Shown here one piece after another: positions 9,045 to 15,933 of a stretch of 64,000 bases of DNA. The stretch lies in the NCBI GenBank assembly GCA_964564025.1, contig CAZLZO010000005.1, positions 1-64,000 on the forward strand, written 5' to 3'. Below the pieces are notes generated by a model. The model saw nothing but the letters and a program-made list of their open reading frames with translations, was not told where the DNA came from and ran no database searches. A program made the position numbers and the translations under genes. The stretch is from DRYM01 sp964564025 (GTDB lineage Archaea; Thermoproteota; Thermoprotei_A; EX4484-217-1). Numbering within the stretch: position 1 is the first letter of the stretch; each line of letters begins with the position of its first letter.

Positions 9045-9644
9045 CTATTCACCGAAGAGTTCTCTTGAAATTTCCGGTAAAAGCCTTGAAAGAGCCATTT
9101 CAAGCCTTGTTTCGTAGCTATTATCTATTCTGAATTTTCCGTCGATAGTTTCTACTATTACTCCGCCACTGATATTAGCTTCCCTAATGTCTTTTACCTT
9201 GCTTGTGAGTTTTAACTCCCTAAGTACTTCTCTAATTTCCTTCAAGTCTCCCTTATTTGCGTAAATGATAATATCTGTTGGTGGAAGAGTTTTCACTGCT
9301 TCATGAATAAGCTTTTTAAGCGATTCTCTATAGTTAAAACCCTTTCTCTTAATCTCTTCTCTAACACGTTCGATTATTACATCAATTATTTTTCTCTTAA
9401 CTTCTGACTGATCTTTTCTCGCTTTGAGCATTGCTTTAACTATTATTGCTCTTGCTTTCCTCTTGGCTTCACTAATTATTCTTGCCTCCTCTCTTTCCTG
9501 CTCTTGTTTTCTCCTGAGCTTTGCTTTATTAATTATTTCTTCTGCTTCCTTACGTGCTTTCTCAAGTATCTCTTCTGCTACAGCCCGTGCTCTGTCGAGT
9601 ATTGCCTTGCTTACTCTCTCAAATGTCGTTTCTTCAGCGCTCAA
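9045..9644 (-). CDS. atpE: A-type ATP synthase subunit E (peripheral stalk)
   Basis: Subunit E pairs with H to form the peripheral stalks that hold the A3B3 head static. The 199-residue product has a long Ala/Glu/Lys/Arg-rich N-terminal helix (ILEKARKEAEEIINKAK and on) and a compact C-terminal domain with ISGGVIVETIDGKFRIDNSYETRLE, the conserved signature of the family. The start is TTG at 9644 with a GGGAG ribosome binding site about 9 bases upstream; a nearby ATG is out of frame and stops at once. The gene sits between K and C as in other archaeal operons. Confidence 0.95.
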   Translation of the reverse strand: MSAEETTFERVSKAILDRARAVAEEILEKARKEAEEIINKAKLRRKQEQEREEARIISEAKRKARAIIVKAMLKARKDQSEVKRKIIDVIIERVREEIKRKGFNYRESLKKLIHEAVKTLPPTDIIIYANKGDLKEIREVLRELKLTSKVKDIREANISGGVIVETIDGKFRIDNSYETRLEMALSRLLPEISRELFGE

Positions 9645-9675
9645 CCTTCATCTCCCTTCTAAAGATTTTATGGTT

Positions 9676-10158
9676 TTATATTACGAGGATTAGAGTTAGT
9701 ATTGCGAAGACCATTCCGAGGATTCCGAAGAGCTCTGCATAAACTGCTAAGATAATTGATGGTCCTATGTTTTGGCCCTTAGTTTTAGGTAGAAACGCTA
9801 TACCTGAAGAACATATTACTCCTTGATATGCTGCTGAAAATCCTTCGGCAAAGGCTACTACGAGCCCTACTCCGAGAACCATTAGTCCCTTCTGTAGTGC
9901 TTCATCAGCTGGTAGTGCTTGTATTCCGGGCAGTATCTGCGTTATTATGTACAATAATATTATTAGTCCATAGAATGTTTGCGTCATAGGCAGTGATGCA
10001 AGTAGTAGTACGTTTCTAAACTGCTTAGGGTCTTCGGAAATAGCTGCTGCACCTGCCGATCCAGCAACGCCTATCCCTATAGATGATCCGACTAGCCCTC
10101 CTGCCAGAGCTAATGTCCCACCTATTATTGCGAGTGCTGGTGCAATACCTATTTCCAT
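9676..10158 (-). CDS. atpK: A-type ATP synthase proteolipid subunit K, duplicated hairpin
   Basis: This 160-residue membrane protein forms the rotating ring. Four membrane helices in two hairpins show that it is a fused, duplicated proteolipid. Only the second hairpin carries the ion-binding carboxylate (E142 in YAELFGILG); the first has TQ (T59, Q60 in LPMTQTFYG). L56, T59, Q60, Q112 (YQG) and E142 line up with the Na+-coordinating set known in Enterococcus hirae NtpK (L61, T64, Q65, Q110, E139), so sodium coupling is plausible. The gene is separated from atpE by 31 bases. Confidence 0.94.
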   Translation of the reverse strand: MEIGIAPALAIIGGTLALAGGLVGSSIGIGVAGSAGAAAISEDPKQFRNVLLLASLPMTQTFYGLIILLYIITQILPGIQALPADEALQKGLMVLGVGLVVAFAEGFSAAYQGVICSSGIAFLPKTKGQNIGPSIILAVYAELFGILGMVFAILTLILVI

Positions 10159-10243
10159 GCTTATTTACCCCTTTTTCCTTTTTCCATTGCATAGGTTTTT
10201 AATTTTTACATTATAGACTTATAGATTAAGTGACCATGACATA

Positions 10244-12250
10244 TTAGGGTGGTTTAACAGTAATTCTTCTCCTAAGTATTAGTCTTAATGGGTTGTACTC
10301 TACTCCTCCTCCTTCATAGAATTTTGGAAGGAACTCTACGAAACATAGTCTTAAGGAATGAATGAAAGGTCCTATGATGCTTAATGCTAGGTTTAGTAGG
10401 TGTCCGAGGAAGAAAACTATACCTCCGAAAATTACTCCTAAAACTAAACCCGCTATTCCTGGTAGTATTCCCTGGAAGCCTAGGATTATCATTCTAGCCA
10501 TTAAATTGAAGCTAGACGCTAAGTATATTGTTGCGAAAGCTACACCAGCAATTCTAGTATAAGACATTATATCTCCTAGAAGCCCTGTAATGTCAAATAT
10601 CCACATGAGTGTTCCGAAAAACCTCATCGACATTATTTGCGAATATGCTAAAAACGCTATGCCAACAATTACTCCGTAAATTAATGTATCATATACGCTA
10701 TCTGGAAGAGGAAAGACTTTGAAATTAGCCATTTTGAAGAGTATATATGGTATTCCGAAGATTTCTGATACAAATAAACCTACCTTACTAGCTATAGTTA
10801 CTTTATCTTTCTCTAACAACGCCTTTACGAAGCCTAGGAAATGCGCTATGTTAACGTGAACTAGGCCTATACCCATTGCTAAAAGTATTAAAGCTAATGG
10901 GTCAGAAAATTCAGGAACAAGAGGAGGTATGTTTATTCCGAGAAGTTTAAGGGTGTCTCCAAGGTAAGAGCCATAAAGAAAACCTGCAACTATTGAAGCA
11001 AAACCTGAAACATAAAGCATCCTCTTAAACATAAGGTAGTTTTCCGATTCAGGGTTTTCAACAAGTCTATCTAGAACATACTTAATAATTAGGATCATAA
11101 GTATACCGTAAATTACGTCTCCAAGCATAAGACCAAAAAATGTTGCAAAAGAATAGGCTACAAGAGGTGTAGGATCCCATTCCTTATATTTAGGTATGCC
11201 ATAGAACTTAACCAAGGGTTCGAAGTATCTGAGAATATTTAAGTTTCTCATTTTCGTAGGTGGTTCTTCTTCAGGCTTAGCTTTTTCGAAGTTAACGTAA
11301 AAGAACTTAACATTATTATGCAGCTCATAAAGGAGTTTTTGCTTAAAACTTTCAGGAACCCATCCTTCAATTAATGTTACGTATTTTGCTCCAGCTGCTT
11401 TCTCTAACACATTAAGCTTTAACATTTCATTTTCTAAAAGTGTTCTAAGTATGAGTACTTGCTTCAAATTTTCCTCTATTAGTCTTTGGAATTCTTGATT
11501 TAGTTTTTCAAGATTTTTCTCGAATTCAACGCCTCTTTTTTCAAGTTCGCTGATGAACTCATTTATGGGAATGTTTATCTTTTCAAATCTTAGAATAGTT
11601 AGGCCAAAATCCTTAACTATTCTAGTTAAAGCTTCAATTTTCCTTGAAAGACCTACAACAACATAAATTACTTCGGGGGGTTCAGTTATTTCCGCCTTAA
11701 CTAATACATCAGCTACTTCCCTTACTTTTTCTTCAAAATCCTTTGCTCGCTCCTTAGATACAACTATTGTTTTGGAAAAAATCACTTTGCCATCAAAATC
11801 AAGGTCTATGATGTTAAGTTCAGGCCTTATTTTAACTAGTGCTTTAAGATACTTAATTCTAGACTTCATGTCGGAAAGTGTTTGCTGAGTTTCCGAAATT
11901 TTCTTTGCCATAAATTGCATTTTAGCGTAGATTTCACGAACTGGTTTTTCATATTTTTTGAGAAGTTCAGAAATAGTGTATGGTTCAATTTTTTCCTCTA
12001 TTTCAACTACGTATTCCTTACTAATGCCCATTAAGAGTTTATCTATTATTCTTAGTAGATTCTCTATTTCTCCCCTTCTTTTCTCAATAATTTCTCTGTC
12101 GAGAGGCTTAAGCTCCTTAGTTTCTTTAACGTGAATTGCTTGTGATGCGTGAAGAGCCATTAAGACACTGCTAACTTCGTCCTTAACGGTTATTATCCTA
12201 GTTTTTAACATAGGTTCCGGGGCGCTAAGGATGAAGGGGGGTACTGGCAT
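10244..12250 (-). CDS. atpI: A-type ATP synthase subunit I (a-type stator)
   Basis: The 668-residue subunit I holds the ion half-channels and anchors the peripheral stalks. Residues 1 to about 330 are cytoplasmic with long coiled coils (EKNLEKLNQEFQRLIEE). The C-terminal half is membrane-embedded, with about seven or eight hydrophobic helices starting near PLVAYSFATFFGLMLGDVIYG. The essential arginine is in the segment HSLRLCFVEFLPKFY near the end, followed by GGGVEYNPLR, both conserved in the family. It lies between the H and K genes, one base after atpH. Confidence 0.96.
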   Translation of the reverse strand: MPVPPFILSAPEPMLKTRIITVKDEVSSVLMALHASQAIHVKETKELKPLDREIIEKRRGEIENLLRIIDKLLMGISKEYVVEIEEKIEPYTISELLKKYEKPVREIYAKMQFMAKKISETQQTLSDMKSRIKYLKALVKIRPELNIIDLDFDGKVIFSKTIVVSKERAKDFEEKVREVADVLVKAEITEPPEVIYVVVGLSRKIEALTRIVKDFGLTILRFEKINIPINEFISELEKRGVEFEKNLEKLNQEFQRLIEENLKQVLILRTLLENEMLKLNVLEKAAGAKYVTLIEGWVPESFKQKLLYELHNNVKFFYVNFEKAKPEEEPPTKMRNLNILRYFEPLVKFYGIPKYKEWDPTPLVAYSFATFFGLMLGDVIYGILMILIIKYVLDRLVENPESENYLMFKRMLYVSGFASIVAGFLYGSYLGDTLKLLGINIPPLVPEFSDPLALILLAMGIGLVHVNIAHFLGFVKALLEKDKVTIASKVGLFVSEIFGIPYILFKMANFKVFPLPDSVYDTLIYGVIVGIAFLAYSQIMSMRFFGTLMWIFDITGLLGDIMSYTRIAGVAFATIYLASSFNLMARMIILGFQGILPGIAGLVLGVIFGGIVFFLGHLLNLALSIIGPFIHSLRLCFVEFLPKFYEGGGVEYNPLRLILRRRITVKPP

Positions 12251-12251
12251 T

Positions 12252-12566
12252 TTACTGTAACCCCGTTACATACTGGAGGAGCATAAAAACTATTTTCTCC
12301 CTTTTTGACTTAGCTTTCTTTAATAATTCCTGTACTTTATTTTTACCTTCCTTTTCGATTCTCTTTACTTGCTCTTCTGCTTCTGCAAGTATTTCTTCAC
12401 TCTTTTTCCTAGCCTCTGTTAGGTCAAGAGGTGCTTCCAGTATTTCTCTTGCTTTTTCCTCAGCTGTTCTCTTAAGCTCCTCCGCTTTTCTTCTTGCTTC
12501 CTCTATTAACTTTTCAGCTTCTCTTTCAATAGCCTCTATTTCTGTAAGCGTTGACACCTTTAGCAA
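12252..12566 (-). CDS. atpH: A-type ATP synthase subunit H (peripheral stalk)
   Basis: A 104-residue, almost entirely helical and highly charged protein (EAEKLIEEARRKAEELKRT and on) that pairs with subunit E in the peripheral stalk. It is the first gene of the ATPase operon. The start is uncertain: TTG at 12566 has a GAGGGG sequence only one base upstream, while the in-frame GTG at 12557 has it ten bases upstream and may be the true start. Low complexity makes the family call rest partly on position before subunit I, which is the standard archaeal order. Confidence 0.85.
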   Translation of the reverse strand: MLKVSTLTEIEAIEREAEKLIEEARRKAEELKRTAEEKAREILEAPLDLTEARKKSEEILAEAEEQVKRIEKEGKNKVQELLKKAKSKREKIVFMLLQYVTGLQ

Positions 12567-12611
12567 GCCCCTCTTTTTCGCCGTAAAAGCGGGTCGTTTA
12601 GTTAAAGGGGA

Positions 12612-12632
12612 AAACTCTAAATAAAAATTTCC
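12612..12632 (-). promoter_or_regulatory. probable promoter of the ATP synthase operon
   Basis: On the minus strand an A-rich BRE-like stretch (GAGGAAA) is followed by a TATA-like TTTTTATTTA about 55 bases before atpH. A start of transcription about 25 bases further would leave a short leader. Only the sequence match and position support it. Confidence 0.45.
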
Positions 12633-12650
12633 TCATTAAAACCAAATAGA

Positions 12651-12663
12651 TCAGTTATACTGA
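12651..12663 (+). promoter_or_regulatory. palindrome overlapping the feoA TATA region
   Basis: TCAGT-TAT-ACTGA is a perfect 5-bp dyad with a 3-base centre, located 45-57 bases before the feoA start. Its core TTATAC is the best TATA-like element for feoA. A dyad on a TATA box is how archaeal repressors such as iron-dependent DtxR/MDR1-type regulators act, but one short palindrome can occur by chance. Confidence 0.35.
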
Positions 12664-12707
12664 GCAAACATTGTTAGACGAAGCTAAAACGGGGTGTATC
12701 GGAAATA

Positions 12708-12947
12708 GTGAGTAGGAGTTACATATTTCCTCTATCAATGGCTCCCCCAGGATCTGTAGTTAGAGTTGTTAGGGTATATGCTGGAAGAGGCCTTACTCAG
12801 AGACTAATGGAATTAGGTTTAACGAACGGTGTTGAAGTAAGGGTTTTGAAAAACGATGTAGGTCCCTTACTTTTACATGTCCGAGGTGTAACAATAGCTT
12901 TGGGAAGAGGTGTTGCGAGTAAAATACTTGTTGAAAAAATTGCGTAA
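12708..12947 (+). CDS. feoA: FeoA-domain protein
   Basis: The 79-residue product is a single FeoA (SH3-like) domain: MAPPGSVVRVVRVYAGRGL, then RLMELGLTNGVEVRVL and LLHVRGVTIALGRGVASKI. FeoA assists the ferrous iron transporter FeoB; the same fold also occurs in DtxR-type regulators. No feoB is next to it, so partner and role are not shown. The GTG at 12708 gives a short extension; the ATG at 12738 (MAPPGS) is an alternative start that fits the core domain. It is divergent from the ATPase operon, with a palindrome over its probable TATA box. Confidence 0.85.
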   Translation: MSRSYIFPLSMAPPGSVVRVVRVYAGRGLTQRLMELGLTNGVEVRVLKNDVGPLLLHVRGVTIALGRGVASKILVEKIA

Positions 12948-12971
12948 TATACCTTATACCTTAAGCATTCC

Positions 12972-13949
12972 TTATTCCTTACCGAATTTTTCGAGAATAT
13001 ATCTATATGCTGAGTCAGCAGCTACAGCTCCTTGAGCTGCAGCTGTTATTATTTGTTTAAACATGTTACATGCTGTAGTGCAGTCTCCTGCAGCAAAAAG
13101 TCCAGGTATGTTTGTTGACTGGTCAGGTCCTACTTTTACATAGCCTTTCTCATCCACTTCAACCCCTATTTTCTTAAAGAATTCTTTAGGAGGATCACTT
13201 CCTATTTCTACGAAAACGCCATTGACACGTATTTTTTCTCCTGTTTCCTTAATTTTTATCCATTCAACAGTTTTTGTACCGCCTATTTCAGCAACATTAC
13301 TCTTTAGTATAAGCTGTATTTTTGGATGAGTTGTTAACTTTCTTACGTAAAATGGTTGTGCTTTTAATTTTTCTCTCCTATGAACTAAGTACACTTTTTT
13401 AGCGTAATCTGCAAGAAGTAATGCTGCGCTTGCAGCACTATTTCCTCCCCCTATAACAGCGACTATTTTGTCTTTATAAAGAGGTGCATCACATGGTGCA
13501 CAGTAGGAAACCCCTCTTCCCGAAAATTCCTCTTCTCCAGGAACTCCAAGCTTCTTCCTAATAACGCCTAAAGCTAAAATCACAGTTTTTGACTTGAAAT
13601 TTTTACCTGAGGACGTAAGAACATTAAATAATGATTCATTCTTTTTTACATCTAAAACTTCGTCTAAAATTACAGGAACCCTATATTCGCCTAAGTGATC
13701 ATAGAATTTATCTACGAGATCTGGTCCAAGAATGCTCTTAATTCCAGGATAATTCTCCACATATCCTGCTTCGCTCATTTGCCCTCCTTTATCCTTAGTT
13801 ATGATAATAGTAGATAGCATATATCTTGCAGCATAAATTCCCGCAGCAATACCTGCTGGACCGCCGCCAACAATAATTACATCGTATATTTTCTTAGTTT
13901 CAATACTTTTAGTTAATTCCATTCTTCTAAAACTTATCTTGAAGGCCAT
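12972..13949 (-). CDS. trxB: thioredoxin reductase
   Basis: A 325-residue low-molecular-weight flavin disulfide reductase that passes electrons from NAD(P)H to thioredoxin-like proteins. Motifs in order: FAD-binding GGGPAGIAAG near 28-37, redox CAPC at 150-153 (SYCAPCDAP), NAD(P)-binding GGGNSAAS near 167-174, and the C-terminal FAD segment GLFAAGDCT. The phosphate-binding motif reads HRREKLKA, close to the NADPH type HRRxxxRA but with Lys for the last Arg, so cofactor preference is open. The ATG at 13949 has a GGGATGA ribosome binding site 5 bases upstream. It converges with feoA. Confidence 0.94.
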   Translation of the reverse strand: MAFKISFRRMELTKSIETKKIYDVIIVGGGPAGIAAGIYAARYMLSTIIITKDKGGQMSEAGYVENYPGIKSILGPDLVDKFYDHLGEYRVPVILDEVLDVKKNESLFNVLTSSGKNFKSKTVILALGVIRKKLGVPGEEEFSGRGVSYCAPCDAPLYKDKIVAVIGGGNSAASAALLLADYAKKVYLVHRREKLKAQPFYVRKLTTHPKIQLILKSNVAEIGGTKTVEWIKIKETGEKIRVNGVFVEIGSDPPKEFFKKIGVEVDEKGYVKVGPDQSTNIPGLFAAGDCTTACNMFKQIITAAAQGAVAADSAYRYILEKFGKE

Positions 13950-13990
13950 AAGTTCATCCCTTACTATAGGATGCTTCTCCCCGTACTAAG

Positions 13991-14006
13991 GATAAGTTTT
14001 TCACCG
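13991..14006 (-). promoter_or_regulatory. probable trxB promoter
   Basis: The minus strand reads GGTGAAAAACTTATCC, a BRE-like purine stretch followed by a TATA-like AAAACTTATC about 45 bases before the trxB start. Spacing suits an archaeal promoter with a leader of roughly 20 bases. Confidence 0.45.
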
Positions 14007-14211
14007 CTACGTAATTTATTGTTACTATGATAAAACGAATTTCTACACTGTCTACTCAATCACCTTATTAGCTATTTTAAATTAATGTTTCATTATAAAT
14101 TTAGAACTAAGAAAAATGATTTCTAAATGTAATTAACCGAAATTGATAATTAGTAATAAGCGTTTTTAAGAAAACGATGTTGAAGGGAATTTCCGATATA
14201 GCGGCGATATT

Positions 14212-15417
14212 ATGGGTTTTTCAAAATATAGAAGGGAACTTAAAGATGTTTGGGAGGAGCTTGTAGCATTAACGATAACTACTCTTGGAAGTGGCATAAC
14301 GGGGATGATTTTCGGCTTAGGAAACATTATTATTGCTATGAAAAGCTCTGTTCTAATGCTTGCACCAGCTAGTATGAGTATGAGAGGAAACATTTATTCT
14401 TCCTTAGGTTCGCGTTTAGGTTCACTTCTTCATTTAGGCTACATTGAACCCAAAATTAGTAGGAACCCTTTACTAATAGAGAACTTACTTGGAGTTTTAG
14501 CTTTAAAAACCTCTATGACCGTTTATATTGGGGTTATTGCTTCTATCGCTTATTTTTTATTTTCAGGTTTCCTTGATTTTATGGATTTAACGTTAATCGC
14601 TTTTTTAACAACATTTCTTGCATTACCCATAATGTTGGCAGTCACTTTTGCCGTAACATTCATTACATACTCTAGAGGGTTAGACCCGGATAATTTTTCA
14701 GCACCAATAATAACTTTAGCTGGTGATGTAACATCTCTTCCAATACTTTTTCTTTCAACATACATTGTAGTGAAGCTGTTTCTAGGGTTTAAACTAGCTT
14801 TAATCATAGTAGGCATGGTTATTACAGCGATTTTTGCCTTGTACGTTGTTTTTTCGGGAAAAACTTATCTTAAAAAGATAGTTTATGAGGCAGCACCTGT
14901 ACTCATGATTTGCGGCTTACTTGAAATGTTTGCGGGATCAGCATTAGTTATTAATGTTGAGAAAATACTTGAGAAAGCCGGGATATTAACAATAGTGCCA
15001 GGTTTTCTTGAAAATGGTGGAGCATTGGGTGGAATCTTAGCTGCTAGACTTTCCACAAAGCTTCATCTTGGAGAAATAGAGCCTAAACCCATTCCTTCAA
15101 TGAAGGTGATTAAGGAGTTTATTAAAGTCTTTGTGGTTTCACTTATAATATATCCTACATTAGGATTCTACGGCTATTTCGTGGCTTTACTTTTAAAATT
15201 ACCCATACCTTCTCTCCACATAGTTTTTCTTTCGGTTCTAGTTGCTGGAATAATGCTTTTAGCAGTAACCATATTCATGGTATACTTTGTGTCTATCATA
15301 AGTTTCAAGAGAGGGCTTGACCCGGATAATATAACAATACCCTTAATAACCAGTGGAATCGATGCTACAGGAATGTTTATTTTGCTTTACTCGTTTCTCG
15401 CCTTATCCGGGATTTAA
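14212..15417 (+). CDS. MgtE/SLC41-type divalent cation transporter, two tandem domains
   Basis: The 401-residue integral membrane protein consists of two copies of the MgtE membrane domain. Repeat signatures pair up: PASMSMRGNIYSSLGSRL with PGFLENGGALGGILAARL, and RGLDPDNFSAPIITLAGD with RGLDPDNITIPLITSGID. The Asp in the second signature is the Mg2+ pore residue in MgtE. There is no N-terminal cytoplasmic CBS regulatory region, which is normal for archaeal and SLC41-like versions. Transport of Mg2+ or a related cation is inferred from family. The ATG at 14212 lacks a clear ribosome binding site, so a leaderless or short-leader message is likely. Confidence 0.87.
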   Translation: MGFSKYRRELKDVWEELVALTITTLGSGITGMIFGLGNIIIAMKSSVLMLAPASMSMRGNIYSSLGSRLGSLLHLGYIEPKISRNPLLIENLLGVLALKTSMTVYIGVIASIAYFLFSGFLDFMDLTLIAFLTTFLALPIMLAVTFAVTFITYSRGLDPDNFSAPIITLAGDVTSLPILFLSTYIVVKLFLGFKLALIIVGMVITAIFALYVVFSGKTYLKKIVYEAAPVLMICGLLEMFAGSALVINVEKILEKAGILTIVPGFLENGGALGGILAARLSTKLHLGEIEPKPIPSMKVIKEFIKVFVVSLIIYPTLGFYGYFVALLLKLPIPSLHIVFLSVLVAGIMLLAVTIFMVYFVSIISFKRGLDPDNITIPLITSGIDATGMFILLYSFLALSGI

Positions 15418-15459
15418 CGGTAAAGTAGATAATGCTGTAAGAGACTAAGTTATACGTAG

Positions 15460-15522
15460 AACCGCTATGACATTCGAACCCGAGACTGATCGGTGATTGA
15501 AGGCCGGTGTCTAGGAGCGGTT
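15460..15522 (+). ncRNA. candidate box C/D guide RNA with two tRNA-matching guides
   Basis: A 7-bp terminal stem (AACCGCT at 15460-15466, AGCGGTT at 15516-15522) encloses C-like ATGACAT, a 12-base spacer, D' CTGA (15486-15489), a 3-base linker, C'-like GTGATTG (15493-15499), an 11-base spacer and D-like CTAG. This is C/D sRNA geometry, though the outer C and D boxes are degenerate. The first spacer is complementary to UCUCGGGUUCGA, a tRNA T-arm; the second to ACACCGGCCUU, a tRNA anticodon-stem sequence. The stretch looks tRNA-like on the minus strand for this reason but cannot fold as a tRNA. It overlaps the end of the converging gene. Confidence 0.55.
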
Positions 15523-15849
15523 TTCTTCCTCCATAAACTCCATGATCTTTTTGACGGAGGTTTCAATGTAGTATTCGCCATCATAAATAATTATTTTAAA
15601 ACCTAAAGATTCAAGTTTCTCCTTAAGTGCTGAGTTGTTCAAAATTTCTTCAACAAGATGGGTTAACTTAGGATATTCAGGAATGTTGCTTTCGTAAAAC
15701 CAGAAAAGACCTCTTAAAGCAATCTTTACACTTCTTTGACCAGTTGCTTTAGTCATTGAAACTATTTTTCTACCTTGCTTTTCTAAGTACTTATGTAATG
15801 TTCTAAAGAGAAGCTCGATGAGTTCTTCCCTTAATTTTTTATTACTCAA
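15511..15849 (-). CDS. hypothetical protein, 112 aa
   Basis: I do not recognise this family. The product is soluble and alpha/beta in character: a basic N-terminal helix (ELIELLFRTLHKYLEKQGRK), a middle segment VKIALRGLFWFYESNIPEYP, and a C-terminal strand-helix part (FKIIIYDGEYYIETSVKK). The TTG start at 15849 has a GAGGT ribosome binding site 8 bases upstream, and a TATA-like TTTAAA lies near 15871 on the minus strand, so it appears to be a real single gene divergent from valS. Its last codons overlap the candidate C/D RNA on the plus strand. Confidence 0.7.
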   Translation of the reverse strand: MSNKKLREELIELLFRTLHKYLEKQGRKIVSMTKATGQRSVKIALRGLFWFYESNIPEYPKLTHLVEEILNNSALKEKLESLGFKIIIYDGEYYIETSVKKIMEFMEEENRS

Positions 15850-15882
15850 ACGTAGTTACCTCTGATGATAAGGTTTAAAGTG

Positions 15883-15897
15883 AAAAATATAAATACC
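15883..15897 (+). promoter_or_regulatory. probable valS promoter
   Basis: AAAAATATAAATACC is a good archaeal TATA element, about 37-50 bases before the valS GTG. Transcription would start near 15922, leaving a leader of about 12 bases, which agrees with the weak ribosome binding site. Confidence 0.5.
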
Positions 15898-15933
15898 TAC
15901 CCTAATTTATCATTGTAATGTCATTCTCCGGAA

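Noticed and set aside
9041..9103. Longer N-terminus for ATP synthase subunit C starting at 9103
   Set aside because: The extra 21 residues lie wholly over the end of atpE and have no family counterpart; the ATG at 9040 directly after the atpE stop is preferred.
15460..15522. tRNA gene or tRNA fragment on the minus strand (GGGTTCGAAT and ACACCGGCC present)
   Set aside because: Neither the T stem nor the anticodon stem can pair in either orientation, and the spacing between the parts is wrong. The same sequences are explained as antisense guides of a C/D-like RNA.
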